Shown piece after piece: positions 16,950 to 26,011 of a stretch of 64,000 nucleotides of DNA; within the stretch, counting starts at the first letter, position 1, and each line of letters starts with the position of its first letter. The stretch covers positions 62,001 to 126,000 of the forward strand of contig JAFBIU010000004.1 of the NCBI GenBank assembly GCA_021531775.1. Direction: 5' to 3'. The translations under genes were made by a program, and so were the position numbers. The notes beneath the pieces are model-generated. The model did no database searches. It was not told the DNA's origin and saw only the letters and a program-made list of their open reading frames with translations. The DNA is from Parabacteroides distasonis. Lineage in GTDB: Bacteria > Bacteroidota > Bacteroidia > Bacteroidales > Tannerellaceae.

Positions 16950-18173
16950 ATGAGATTTGATGAATTAGATTTGGAAGATGCTGTCTTAGATGGACTTTAT
17001 GATATGCATTTTGAGGAAGCAACGCCCGTACAAGAGCAGACCATTCCGCTGATCTTGGAAGGACGTGATGTGATTGCTTGCGCACAGACCGGAACGGGAA
17101 AAACGGCTGCCTATCTGTTGCCAATCATCAATGAATTAAGTAAGAACCAACATCAGCCGAATGCCATTAATGCCGTTGTCATGGCTCCTACGCGCGAATT
17201 GGCCCTCCAGATTGACCGGGAATTGCAAGGATTCGGCTATTTTCTGGAAGTCTCTTCTGCAGCCATTTATGGAGGTACAGACGGCATTGTCTGGGAACAG
17301 CAGAAACGTAGTTTGGAAAAGGGCGTGGACATTGTGATTGCTACCCCCGGACGCCTGCTGGCCCACATGAACTTGGAGGCAGTGGATCTCTCCAAAGCCT
17401 CTTTCTTCGTGCTGGACGAAGCGGACCGCATGTTGGATATGGGTTTCATCGACGACATCATGCAAGTGTATAAAGCCCTCCCTCCGACCTGTCAGGTCAT
17501 CATGTTCTCAGCCACCATGCCGCCCAAGATCATGAAGTTGGCCCAGAATATCCTGAAGAATCCGGCCGAGGTCAAGATTGCCATCTCTCGTCCGCCCGAG
17601 TCCATCCTGCAGTCAGCCTACATTTGCTACGAGGCCCAAAAGCTACCCATCTTGCAGGATCTGTTCGGCCATAGCCATCCGAAACGGGTGATCATCTTCT
17701 CTTCGTCCAAGATGAAGGTGAAGACCTTGACCACCGCCTTGCGACGTCGGAAGTTCAATGCGGCTGAAATGCACTCCGACCTCGAACAGACCAAACGGGA
17801 GGAGGTGATGAAGAACTTCAAAAACGGCCATATCGACATTCTGGTAGCTACCGATGTCGTATCGAGAGGCATTGACATCAACGACATTTCATTGGTCATC
17901 AATTTCGATATTCCGCACGATCCGGAAGATTACGTTCACCGGATTGGTCGTACGGCACGTGGAACCAACGGCTCCGGACTGGCCATCACCTTCGTTTCGA
18001 TCGACGAACAGGCTCCATTCAAACGGATTGAAGAGTTCCTGGGCAAAGAGGTCTATAAGATTCCGGTGGATCCGGCATTGGGTCCAACACCTGAGTACGC
18101 CCCCAACAATTCCGGCAAACGGAAACCGGGACGTCCGCGGAAGAAACCACAAGGAAAAGTAAAACAGAAATAA
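16950..18173 (+). CDS. DEAD-box RNA helicase, RhlE-like
   Basis: A 407-residue ATP-dependent RNA helicase with all core motifs: Q-motif (TPVQEQTIPLILEGRD), Walker A (AQTGTGKT), PTRELALQ, DEAD box (VLDEADRMLDMGF), SAT (FSATMP), and HRIGRTARG. A short basic tail (KRKPGRPRKKPQGKVKQK) is typical of RhlE-type enzymes that act in RNA folding or ribosome assembly. It begins three bases after the solute-binding gene and ends two bases before the ZIP gene. Confidence 0.95.
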   Translation: MRFDELDLEDAVLDGLYDMHFEEATPVQEQTIPLILEGRDVIACAQTGTGKTAAYLLPIINELSKNQHQPNAINAVVMAPTRELALQIDRELQGFGYFLEVSSAAIYGGTDGIVWEQQKRSLEKGVDIVIATPGRLLAHMNLEAVDLSKASFFVLDEADRMLDMGFIDDIMQVYKALPPTCQVIMFSATMPPKIMKLAQNILKNPAEVKIAISRPPESILQSAYICYEAQKLPILQDLFGHSHPKRVIIFSSSKMKVKTLTTALRRRKFNAAEMHSDLEQTKREEVMKNFKNGHIDILVATDVVSRGIDINDISLVINFDIPHDPEDYVHRIGRTARGTNGSGLAITFVSIDEQAPFKRIEEFLGKEVYKIPVDPALGPTPEYAPNNSGKRKPGRPRKKPQGKVKQK

Positions 18174-18174
18174 T

Positions 18175-18921
18175 ATGTCAGTCGTATGGATTAGTGCCGC
18201 AGGACTCTGTGGTGCCACGATTATAGGAGCCCTTTTAGGCTTTCTGATGAAGGGGCTGCCCCATAAATGGAACGACACGATACTTGGTTATTGTGCCGGT
18301 ATCATGTTGGCAGCCTCTACGTTAGGATTAATTGTCCCAGCCTTCGAACTCTCGGAACTCTGGTGGCTGGTTGCCCTAGGTGTAATGGCCGGAGCACTCT
18401 TTCTGAACGTGCTGGATCTCGTCACGCCCCACCTCCACTCCATTACCGGATTGGATGCAGAAGAGCATAAGAACAACCAGACGCTCAACCATATTCTGCT
18501 GTTTGTCATGGCGATCGCCCTGCATAAGCTGCCAGAAGGCATTGCAGCCGGTGTGAGTATGATGGCGGGCGAAGGTGGCGAAGTCGATTGGACCGTCTCC
18601 TTCGGTATTGCCGTGCAAAACGTTCCGGAGGGTATGGTCATCATTGCCCCCTTGCTGTTGGCAGGAATCAGTCGGATGCGCACAATGATGATTTCCTTGG
18701 CCATCGGTCTGCTGGAGGTAGTCGGAGTCTGGATCGGTTATGGACTGGGCCAAGCATCGGCCTCTTTTTTACCTGTGATGTTAGGTTTTGCCGGAGGTGC
18801 CATGCTCTATGTCACCAGTGACGAGATGATTCCGGAGACGCATGCCCACGGTTACCAGAAACAGGCCACTTACGCCCTTTTGATGGGATTCATGACCCTC
18901 TTGTTGCTGGAGCGGATCTGA
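18175..18921 (+). CDS. ZIP-family divalent metal transporter
   Basis: A 248-residue inner membrane protein with about eight hydrophobic segments. Metal-site motifs of the ZIP family are visible: HKLPEGIAAGVSMMAGE in segment IV and QNVPEGMVIIAPLLLAG in segment V. Zinc or a related divalent ion is the likely substrate. It is the last gene of the porin/solute-binding/helicase/ZIP run and converges on the GNAT gene. Confidence 0.9.
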   Translation: MSVVWISAAGLCGATIIGALLGFLMKGLPHKWNDTILGYCAGIMLAASTLGLIVPAFELSELWWLVALGVMAGALFLNVLDLVTPHLHSITGLDAEEHKNNQTLNHILLFVMAIALHKLPEGIAAGVSMMAGEGGEVDWTVSFGIAVQNVPEGMVIIAPLLLAGISRMRTMMISLAIGLLEVVGVWIGYGLGQASASFLPVMLGFAGGAMLYVTSDEMIPETHAHGYQKQATYALLMGFMTLLLLERI

Positions 18922-18932
18922 TCATGATCCGC
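18912..18932. terminator. Bidirectional hairpin between convergent genes
   Basis: GCGGATC/GATCCGC arms with a seven-base loop. The stem overlaps the ZIP stop codon and abuts the GNAT stop, where a shared terminator would be placed. There is no T-tract. Confidence 0.4.
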
Positions 18933-18933
18933 C

Positions 18934-19824
18934 TCAATCCAGCATCAGGCTCATAAAACCATGGAGCTGCTGTGGAAAACGAAGCGGATCCAAGCTGCAG
19001 GCCATGCCATAGGGCTCTCCTTCGAAGTGATCGGGTGGCACGATACAGGTCAATCGCTCCACATCCAATCGTTTCATGGCAGTCTGAAGAAGTGCATTCG
19101 CCACCTCGTCGGAGACTGCCAACAACTCTTTGGCCAACCAGGTACCCGACTCAGTCGGATAAAGGAACAGCTGGCCCTCACACACTCTCTGCTCATCACG
19201 CGCCACCCAAAGTTGTCCTCCACTCTGCTGTAGATCCGTCAACACCACCTGAAAAGCAGGCAGGTCATGCTGAATGCAGGCGTCACGTCGCCCCATCTGT
19301 TCGGCAAAAAAGGGATACAGCTGACTCGCTTCAGGCTGTTGTGCGCAATCGATCATCGGCAGGCAGGATCCCGAAAATGTTGTCAAGGGCATCGTACCCG
19401 AGCACACAAGACCCGCTGAATCCGGCTGACGCACCACCATCTGCCGACTACGGTAAAAAGCTGTATAAAAACCCAATCGCTCATAAAATCCAAACAATCC
19501 GGCATTGGCTGGAACCGTCACAATTCCCGCAAATCCCTGCTGACGCATCACCTCGGCTGCTGCTGCAAGCAAGCGGCTCGACCGACCCTCGCCCCGACAC
19601 TCCGGAGCCGTTGCCACCCCATACAGATAGGCTACGGGCAGACGTTTGCCCTGGTAGGTCAATGTGCGAGGCAACCAATAGAGAGCCGAACAGACCCGAT
19701 CTCCCTCCACATCAGCCCGTGTGTATTCAGGCCGATAGACCTGCTCAAAAAAGAGACGGATGAAGGAGTCGTCATCGGCAAAACAACGACTCCACAACTG
19801 CTTCAACGAATCAACCGATACCAT
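18934..19824 (-). CDS. GNAT-family N-acetyltransferase
   Basis: A 296-residue protein with a GNAT acetyl-CoA site in the first half (YLYGVATAPECRGEGRSSRLL, then FYERLGFYTAFYRSRQMVV) and a second, less conserved C-terminal domain, as in Eis-like double-domain acetyltransferases. The substrate is unknown. It lies four bases downstream of the DUF2156 gene on the same strand, so the two probably form a unit. Confidence 0.85.
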   Translation of the reverse strand: MVSVDSLKQLWSRCFADDDSFIRLFFEQVYRPEYTRADVEGDRVCSALYWLPRTLTYQGKRLPVAYLYGVATAPECRGEGRSSRLLAAAAEVMRQQGFAGIVTVPANAGLFGFYERLGFYTAFYRSRQMVVRQPDSAGLVCSGTMPLTTFSGSCLPMIDCAQQPEASQLYPFFAEQMGRRDACIQHDLPAFQVVLTDLQQSGGQLWVARDEQRVCEGQLFLYPTESGTWLAKELLAVSDEVANALLQTAMKRLDVERLTCIVPPDHFEGEPYGMACSLDPLRFPQQLHGFMSLMLD

Positions 19825-19828
19825 GAGT

Positions 19829-20734
19829 TCACCCCTTTTTGATAGCTACCGATTTCTTCAGCAGGATTGTCGGGTTATAAGATAGTTTCGCCTTGCGCAA
19901 ACCCTCAATACCCAAATCCTCCTCTCGGTTCACATAGATGTATTGTTCCGGCAAATGAGCAGTAAACGCTTGGTTGATGATGGTATAGGCCCCTTCAAAA
20001 GCCACATCAGCCTTCTCCACATGCACCCCAAACGTCTGATGATTGATCGGAGCACCAAAGGTAAATGCCACGATCTGATCACCCACCAAAATGGCACCTC
20101 CGCGCAAATCCAACGCATCATAATGGCGGAACGCGTACTGCATGGAGCGACGTTCATCACTCAACTCTTCGGCATCCGCATCGGTCAGATTGTCCCGATA
20201 CCATTTGGCCTCCAACTCCAGACAACGGGCTGCCAAATCGGGGGTTATCTCCTGATACACATAGTCCGGATAGCGCTTCTTGAAATTATTGATATGATTC
20301 CGCTTGGCCTGGAACTTCCGACCTCGGAGTGTAGCCAGATCCTCCCGCAGATAAATGTAATCGTAATAGTCTCGTTCGGGAATATAGAAGAACTCACCCG
20401 GGAAAGCCTCTTCCAACAAGGCCTCCGCATCGGGCGAGATCCCCAACATACAGAGAGGATGGCCGTGGGCCAACGAATCGGCTTCTATCAGTTCGATAGC
20501 CCGATGCAGATCACCCTGACCCACCGGCATCATATAGGCAAACCGTGTCTTCTCCTCAATCCGGAAACGGATCAGCAAGAAACCATCGACTACGGCAAAT
20601 TCGCTGTCGTACAGAAAACGCCAGCTGCACATATTGGCAAACGAAAAGTCACAATTCTGATAATCACTGGGCCAAGTAAGCGATGTGATCGCCTGTTTGT
20701 CCTCAAGCGTGATCGGTTTAAAAGGTATTTGCAT
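19829..20734 (-). CDS. DUF2156 / phosphatidylglycerol lysyltransferase C-domain protein
   Basis: A 301-residue soluble protein with two acetyltransferase-like halves as in LPG_synthase_C/DUF2156 (DYQNCDFSFANMCSW, KFQAKRNHINNFKKRYPDY, HTVEKADVAFEGAYTIINQAF with internal variation). The membrane flippase part of true MprF is absent. Members often transfer an aminoacyl or acyl group, but the acceptor is unknown. It is followed by the GNAT gene. TATCTTTG lies upstream at complement 20757-20764. Confidence 0.85.
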   Translation of the reverse strand: MQIPFKPITLEDKQAITSLTWPSDYQNCDFSFANMCSWRFLYDSEFAVVDGFLLIRFRIEEKTRFAYMMPVGQGDLHRAIELIEADSLAHGHPLCMLGISPDAEALLEEAFPGEFFYIPERDYYDYIYLREDLATLRGRKFQAKRNHINNFKKRYPDYVYQEITPDLAARCLELEAKWYRDNLTDADAEELSDERRSMQYAFRHYDALDLRGGAILVGDQIVAFTFGAPINHQTFGVHVEKADVAFEGAYTIINQAFTAHLPEQYIYVNREEDLGIEGLRKAKLSYNPTILLKKSVAIKKG

Positions 20735-20756
20735 AAAATCGTTCTTAAAACGGAGG

Positions 20757-20764
20757 CAAAGATA
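20757..20764 (-). promoter_or_regulatory. Bacteroidetes -7 box (TATCTTTG) for the DUF2156 gene
   Basis: Consensus TAnnTTTG on the minus strand, 22 bp before the start codon at 20734. Confidence 0.55.
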
Positions 20765-20774
20765 CGATTTTCAT

Positions 20775-22562
20775 TCAAATTTTCTTCTTCAAAGTAAAAA
20801 AGAAGGTGACCCCTTTTCCCGGACTACTCTTGGCCGAAATCTGTCCTTTGTGAAACAGAATCGCATTTTTCACGATGGAGAGTCCTAAACCTGTACCTCC
20901 CAACTTGCGGCTCCGGCCCTTATCGACCCGATAGAAACGTTCGAAGATGCGGTTGATGTGCTCCTCGGAGATGCCCACCCCATTGTCGGAAAAGCTGAAA
21001 TAGTAATACTTCGGGTCCTCCTTGTAGCAGACTACCCGAATCTGTATGCCCTCTCCAGCATAGGCTATGGCATTGTCAAAAAGATTCCGGAAGATCGAAT
21101 AGAGCAAGGAATGGTTACCAAACACCACCGGCCGGGCCGGCAACTGCACTTCCGTCGTAATCCGTTTCTCCTCCATCTCTTTCGAGCACTCCTGCTCTAT
21201 CTCCTCGACCAGACTCGTCAGATCGACCTCTGCACGGTCGAACATCGTTCCCGCTTCATCCAGACGGTTCAAAACAGACATATCGCGCAACAATCCGGTG
21301 AGACGGGTACTCTGCGAGTAACAACGTTCCAAAAAGAACTGCCGCTTGTCATCCGGAAGCTGGGGCGTGGAGAGAATCGTCTCCAAATAGCCCTGGATAC
21401 TGCTGACCGGTGTCTTCAGCTCATGCGAAATATTTTGCGTCAGCTGCCGTTTCATGCGGCTCTCCTCCTCCTGACGGGAAATGTCGTTGATCGAAATCTC
21501 GTAGCTGTTGTCCTGAAACAGAATACATTCTACCTGAAAGATCTTACCATTCTTATCGACCGTCAACGACTCGCGCATGACCTTCCGTTTCCGTCCCACC
21601 ACATCGACATGCTTCAGCAAAAAGAAATGGATCGGCTCCAGCTCCGGAATGTCCAGCACCTCCTCCGCCTCATGGATGGGCAAGTCGGCAATCAGATTGG
21701 CAAACTGGATAAAGAGTGTATTGGACAGAATCTCCCGGCTGTCTCCGGAAAACATGGCAAAGCCCTCCTTGGCATACTGGAAATGCTTGATCAACTTTTC
21801 GCGTTCCAACGACAGCTCATTCTTGGCCCGTTGCACACGATGATAGAGCGAAACGATATCTTTGGAGATATCCCCCAATTCATCATTCGGAAAGGCATAC
21901 TCCTCCGCCGGCACCTGCCCATTCTTGATGTTGGAAGCAAAGTCGCGCAACTTGGAGATCGTCTGCCCGATACTGAACGTGAAATTCGACAGCACAAAGA
22001 AACAGATCACAATCATCAACGCCATGAAATAGAGGAAATCCTTATTGATGGCCAAGATATTCCGTACCGTTGCATCATAGGGCAAGGCGGAACGGAAAAT
22101 GTAATTGTTGATGAGACTGGCCGAATAGAAATAACGTTTACCGGTCGAAGTGGAAGAACGGATCACAAACCCCTCCTTGTAGAGGCGGGCCTTGGCCACC
22201 TCGCTCCGGTCGTTGTGGTTCTCCAACGGTCCGGCCCCACTGTTGTCGAACAGCACCTGCCCGTCCGGGGCAATGATCGTGATACGCAACTCTTTATGCG
22301 GAATGTCCCAAATAAAATCACGGACGGTTTCCCGCACATTACTCTTTTCCCTACACTGCTGATAAAGCTGGTGGTTATAATTGATCAGTACCGTATTCAG
22401 TTTCTCCTGTGCAAATTCACGCTCCCGCTGATACTGGAAAATCAGGAAACAGCCCGTGAAGCCCAAAAACATCAGAAAGACCGACCAAAAAAGCTTCTGA
22501 CTGAACGGGATGCGGCTATACCGATCCTGCATATTCATCTGATGCATTTCCATACGGCTCAC
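20775..22562 (-). CDS. Sensor histidine kinase of a two-component system
   Basis: A membrane kinase of up to 595 residues. Transmembrane segment 1 is near residue 25 (LFWSVFLMFLGFTGCFLIF) and segment 2 near 180 (YFMALMIVICFFVLSNFTF), flanking a periplasmic sensor domain. A HAMP-like linker, a PAS-like stretch and HisKA follow (His in QNISHELKTPVSSIQGY). The ATPase domain has N (FDNAIAYAGEG), G1 (DNGVGIS) and G2 (GGTGLGLSIVKNAI) boxes. The first codon is GTG overlapping the regulator stop (GTGA). ATGs at 22553, 22547 and 22538 are alternatives. The signal sensed is unknown. Confidence 0.93.
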   Translation of the reverse strand: MSRMEMHQMNMQDRYSRIPFSQKLFWSVFLMFLGFTGCFLIFQYQREREFAQEKLNTVLINYNHQLYQQCREKSNVRETVRDFIWDIPHKELRITIIAPDGQVLFDNSGAGPLENHNDRSEVAKARLYKEGFVIRSSTSTGKRYFYSASLINNYIFRSALPYDATVRNILAINKDFLYFMALMIVICFFVLSNFTFSIGQTISKLRDFASNIKNGQVPAEEYAFPNDELGDISKDIVSLYHRVQRAKNELSLEREKLIKHFQYAKEGFAMFSGDSREILSNTLFIQFANLIADLPIHEAEEVLDIPELEPIHFFLLKHVDVVGRKRKVMRESLTVDKNGKIFQVECILFQDNSYEISINDISRQEEESRMKRQLTQNISHELKTPVSSIQGYLETILSTPQLPDDKRQFFLERCYSQSTRLTGLLRDMSVLNRLDEAGTMFDRAEVDLTSLVEEIEQECSKEMEEKRITTEVQLPARPVVFGNHSLLYSIFRNLFDNAIAYAGEGIQIRVVCYKEDPKYYYFSFSDNGVGISEEHINRIFERFYRVDKGRSRKLGGTGLGLSIVKNAILFHKGQISAKSSPGKGVTFFFTLKKKI

Positions 22563-23236
22563 TCCTCAAAACAATAGCCAAAGCCCAGACGGGTCACAAT
22601 GTTCTTGCCATACTCACCAATCTTCTTGCGCAAGCGGGTGATGTTCACATCGACCGTCCGGTCCAGCACATACACCTCATCCTTCCAGACCTGCGCCAGG
22701 ATCTCCTCACGCGTGAAGACCTTCCCCCGATTCTCCAGAAGCAGCTTCAGAATCTCAAACTCTTTCTTGGTCAGTTGCACCTCCTGCCCTTCGATGGAAG
22801 CCTTGACGGACTGCAAGTCCAAGCTGAGTTGTTTATAATGCAAATGGTTATCCACCGGACGCCTGTCTTGTGTCCGTCGGATCACGGCCTTCACCCGAGC
22901 CTGTACCTGCCGGATGGAAAAGGGTTTGGAAATGTAATCATCTGCTCCCAGATTAAAACCGGTCAACATATCGTTTTCCGTGTCTTTAGCTGTCAGGAAG
23001 ATGATCGGGATCTCCGCGGTCGAAGGATCTTTGCGCAACAGGCTGGCCATCTTGAATCCGGAAATCTCCCCCATCATCACATCGAGCATCAACAACTGAT
23101 AACGGGAGAGATCCATGGTCAATGCCTCCTCGGCACTATAGGCCGTGTCAACCTCGTAACCCTCCGTTTCCAGATTGAATTTCAAGATCTCGCACAAATC
23201 CTCTTCATCATCTACCACCAATATACGTGTTGCCAT
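22559..23236 (-). CDS. OmpR/PhoB-type response regulator
   Basis: A 225-residue regulator. The receiver begins MATRILVVDDEEDLCEIL; the phospho-acceptor Asp is in LLMLDVMMGEISG and the conserved Lys in ISKPFSIRQV. A C-terminal winged-helix domain follows (LTKKEFEILKLLLENRGKVF, then VDVNITRLRKKIGEYG). ATG at 23236 is chosen because the upstream 25 in-frame residues have no receiver similarity. It overlaps the kinase gene by four bases. A TATATTTG box sits at complement 23261-23268. Confidence 0.95.
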   Translation of the reverse strand: MATRILVVDDEEDLCEILKFNLETEGYEVDTAYSAEEALTMDLSRYQLLMLDVMMGEISGFKMASLLRKDPSTAEIPIIFLTAKDTENDMLTGFNLGADDYISKPFSIRQVQARVKAVIRRTQDRRPVDNHLHYKQLSLDLQSVKASIEGQEVQLTKKEFEILKLLLENRGKVFTREEILAQVWKDEVYVLDRTVDVNITRLRKKIGEYGKNIVTRLGFGYCFEE

Positions 23237-23356
23237 AGTTTCGTTCTCCTTTCTTTCTTGCAAATATACTGTTTTCTGCGCAAAGATCGGGAGTTCATGT
23301 TGCAACAGCATGAAACAGATGTTACAATTCCATTACATTTTTCCGATCATAACCGG

Positions 23357-24967
23357 TTATTCCTGATCCGGCATCCGTTGGAAATCGGCCTGCGGAGTCC
23401 ATTTCGGCATCTCGTCGTTGTTGCAGATGACCAGACCGATGCTGAACATCAGATTCAAATTTTCCATCGCCCCGTCAAAGTCCCACCACGATTCGTCATA
23501 CTCGTCGTTCGGCTGATGATAGCGATAGACCTTCGGCTTCGCTTCGTGACGAGCCGGATCCACATAGTCTCGTCCGCCACCGGCCAAGATCGAAGGAACC
23601 CCCTTCTTGACAAAGTTGAAATGGTCCGAACGGAAATAGCCACCTGCCGGATCCTCCGTGATGATATTCACCCGTCGTCCCTGGGCAGCAGCCATGGCCA
23701 CCACCAACGCATCCGTATCGGTCTTGCCGGCAGCCCGCAAAGAGACATCGTGCGTACGTTCAGCCGGAGCCGATCCGTCGAAATTCAGGTTAGCAGCCGT
23801 CTTGGAGAGCGGGAACAGGGGATGCTCACAGTAATATTGCGAACCCAACAGGCCACACTCCTCCGAAGTCACAGCTACAAACACCAACGACCGGCGTGGA
23901 CGGATTGGCAGCTGCTGGTACTTGCGGGCCAGCCACATCAGGGCAGCCACACCCGAAGCATTGTCGCTCGCACCATTATAAATGCTGTCACCCTCGACCG
24001 GTGTCCCGATACCGAAATGATCCCAATGGGCCGTGCAGACCACATACTGATCCTTCAAGTCGGTTCCCGGCAACACGGCAGCCACATTGTGCGACTCGCC
24101 AACCGACATTTCGACATTCAGCTGCACCTTACTCTTCGCCTTCAACGGGAAACTCTGGAAACCAGGCTTTTTCGCAGCCGACAGGGCAGCCTCAAAATCG
24201 GTTCCACTCACCTCGAAGATCCGACGGCAAGCCTCCTCAGACAGCCAGCCCTTCATGCCCAACGAATGGGCGTTCATGGTCTCGTCACAAAGAGCGATGT
24301 TGTTCTGCACGTGCGAAGACTGGCAAACCTCCCACCGGTAAGAGGCAGCCGGCTCATTATGCAACACCAGGCATCCGGCAGCACCCTGTCGTTCAGCCTC
24401 TTCCAGTTTGTAGGTCCAACGACCATAATAGGTCATATTCCGTCCACGGAACAATTCCTGATTGTAGAATCCGGGATCGTTCACCATGGCAATGACAATC
24501 TTGCCCTTCACATCCACCCCGGCATAATCGTCCCAGTTATATTCCGGTGCATGAATACCGAAACCGACAAACACATAGTCCGTCTGCGGAATCACCACCT
24601 TGTCCGTTCCGCGGTTTGTCCAAACCACCACATCATCCGAGAAGACCAAATCCGTCTTTCCTTTGGCACCCTTCACCGTGATGCGGTTATTCTGTGGGCG
24701 AGTAAAGGTGGAGATCTCCTTCACCGCCTGGAAATAACTACCCTGGTTGGCCGGTTCCAAACCTAACCGCTTGAATTCATCCGCAATGTAATGGATTGTT
24801 TTCGTCTCATATTCCGTCATGGGTTTACGTCCTCCAAAGGCATCCGAACCCAACGTCTTGACATGCTCCTTAAAATAAGACAGCCCGTCATCATCGGTCT
24901 GTGCCATGGCTGAAAAACTCAAAGCAGCCAAGCACCACAACACATAAAATACACTTTTCTTCATCAT
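23357..24967 (-). CDS. M28-family zinc peptidase, secreted
   Basis: A 536-residue protein with a signal peptide (MMKKSVFYVLWCLAALSFSAMAQ). It carries an M28 catalytic core interrupted by a PA-type insert. Zinc ligands are visible in order: AHWDHFG, NGASDNASGV, TSEECGLLGSQYY, NLNFDGSAP and FRSDHFNF. Family members are aminopeptidases or carboxypeptidases of the periplasm. It is 120 bp downstream of the response regulator. A TTACTTTG box lies at complement 24995-25002. Confidence 0.92.
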   Translation of the reverse strand: MMKKSVFYVLWCLAALSFSAMAQTDDDGLSYFKEHVKTLGSDAFGGRKPMTEYETKTIHYIADEFKRLGLEPANQGSYFQAVKEISTFTRPQNNRITVKGAKGKTDLVFSDDVVVWTNRGTDKVVIPQTDYVFVGFGIHAPEYNWDDYAGVDVKGKIVIAMVNDPGFYNQELFRGRNMTYYGRWTYKLEEAERQGAAGCLVLHNEPAASYRWEVCQSSHVQNNIALCDETMNAHSLGMKGWLSEEACRRIFEVSGTDFEAALSAAKKPGFQSFPLKAKSKVQLNVEMSVGESHNVAAVLPGTDLKDQYVVCTAHWDHFGIGTPVEGDSIYNGASDNASGVAALMWLARKYQQLPIRPRRSLVFVAVTSEECGLLGSQYYCEHPLFPLSKTAANLNFDGSAPAERTHDVSLRAAGKTDTDALVVAMAAAQGRRVNIITEDPAGGYFRSDHFNFVKKGVPSILAGGGRDYVDPARHEAKPKVYRYHQPNDEYDESWWDFDGAMENLNLMFSIGLVICNNDEMPKWTPQADFQRMPDQE

Positions 24968-25027
24968 TTCGTTTGTTATTTATAAATCACCCTGCAAAGT
25001 AACTCAAAAAAGGCCTAAGTTCTCGCA

Positions 25028-25053
25028 AAAATTATTGTAATTGTGATTGTGAT
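25028..25053 (+). repeat. Interspersed ATTGTA hexamer repeat, copy 1
   Basis: AAAATTATTGTAATTGT followed by GATTGTGAT. One of four close copies plus one degenerate copy between 25.0 and 30.9 kb. This one lies between the divergent promoters of the M28 peptidase and Rpn gene 1. Confidence 0.65.
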
Positions 25054-25068
25054 GAAAAAATAAAGCCC

Positions 25069-25076
25069 TATCTTTG
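25069..25076 (+). promoter_or_regulatory. Bacteroidetes -7 box (TATCTTTG) for Rpn gene 1
   Basis: Consensus TAnnTTTG, 38 bp before the start codon at 25115, with the hexamer repeat just upstream. Confidence 0.55.
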
Positions 25077-25114
25077 CCGGTGACACATAATTAAATAACT
25101 AACAAACAATAACT

Positions 25115-25780
25115 ATGGCAACATTCATCAATCCGTTTACGAAAGTAGGCTTTAAGCGCATTTTCGGTCAAGAGTTTTCAAAACCTGTACTGATTCACTT
25201 TTTGAACAACCTGTTCCAGGGAGAACTGACAATCGTTGATTTGGAATTTTCAGACCAAGAACCTGCCACGGCTGAAGGAGAATACCGGCCCCTGATTTCC
25301 GATGTCTATTGTAAGTTGGACACGGGAGAGAAAATCATCGTGGAAATGAATCCCGACGAAGGTGCCAATTGTATTAACCGGAGCATTTACTACATCAGTG
25401 AGTGTATTGTCCGTCTTGAAGAAAGGAGTTTTTGCTCACATTTTCCTGTCAAAGCAGTCTATCTGATCACGTTTCTGAATGGCAAGTCACCGGACCTCGG
25501 TGAAAAACTTCGCACACATGTCGTGTTGATGCATAGCAAGACGAAGAAAGTTTATACAGACTTTCTCAATCTGATCTATCTGCAATTGCCCTATTTTGAG
25601 CAGGAAGCTGATTTATGCAAGAATGATTTCGAGCGTTGGATCTATGTATTGAAACACATGGAGACATGCAGTCAATTGCCTTGGTCAGACCAGCATCCGG
25701 CATTCCGGCAATTGGCAGAGATAGCGAATGTCCATGCTTGGTCACAAGAAGAAAAGGAGAAGCATCTGGAGGATTGCTAA
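25115..25780 (+). CDS. Rpn-family PD-(D/E)XK nuclease/transposase-like protein, C-terminally short
   Basis: A 221-residue protein starting with the family hallmark FINPFTKVGFKRIFGQEF. The nuclease core has Asp in LISDVYCK and an ExN instead of the usual ExQ/ExK in IIVEMNPDE, so activity is doubtful. Family members of about 300 residues continue with a charged helical tail, but this one stops after KHLEDC. Translating past the TAA gives QYRRTS, reminiscent of the QYRD motif seen at this point in relatives, which suggests an old nonsense change. A terminator hairpin follows at once. A longer, intact paralogue lies at 29778. Confidence 0.8.
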   Translation: MATFINPFTKVGFKRIFGQEFSKPVLIHFLNNLFQGELTIVDLEFSDQEPATAEGEYRPLISDVYCKLDTGEKIIVEMNPDEGANCINRSIYYISECIVRLEERSFCSHFPVKAVYLITFLNGKSPDLGEKLRTHVVLMHSKTKKVYTDFLNLIYLQLPYFEQEADLCKNDFERWIYVLKHMETCSQLPWSDQHPAFRQLAEIANVHAWSQEEKEKHLEDC

Positions 25781-25791
25781 CAGTATCGACG

Positions 25792-25839
25792 AACCTCACA
25801 TGTTAAAGTATTCGGTTAGACTGCTTTAGATGTGAGGTT
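25792..25839 (+). terminator. Terminator hairpin after Rpn gene 1
   Basis: A perfect 10-bp stem (AACCTCACAT/ATGTGAGGTT) followed by TTTTG, 11 bp after the stop codon. Confidence 0.6.
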
Positions 25840-25880
25840 TTGTAGCCATATCGTTTCAACGAAGGATAAAGTCATTCCAA

Positions 25881-25905
25881 AAATTATTGTAATTGTAATT
25901 GTGAT
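25881..25905 (+). repeat. Interspersed ATTGTA hexamer repeat, copy 2
   Basis: Same 25-base sequence family, same orientation as copy 1, so copies 1 and 2 flank Rpn gene 1 as direct repeats. Confidence 0.65.
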
Positions 25906-26011
25906 ATAATAGTTACACTGACTTTCGACGAGAATACCTATCAGATTTATTCACTTACTTAAGCTCTTTTGGATTTAAATTGTGATCTTTGCACAAAGTC
26001 TAATTAGTACT

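Noticed and set aside
20958-22577. A 539-codon plus-strand open frame
   Set aside because: Antisense shadow of the histidine kinase gene, which has all HisKA and ATPase motifs.
22775-24766. A 663-codon plus-strand open frame
   Set aside because: It runs antisense to the response regulator and M28 peptidase genes, whose motifs are clear; its product is low in recognisable folds and reflects codon bias of the real genes.
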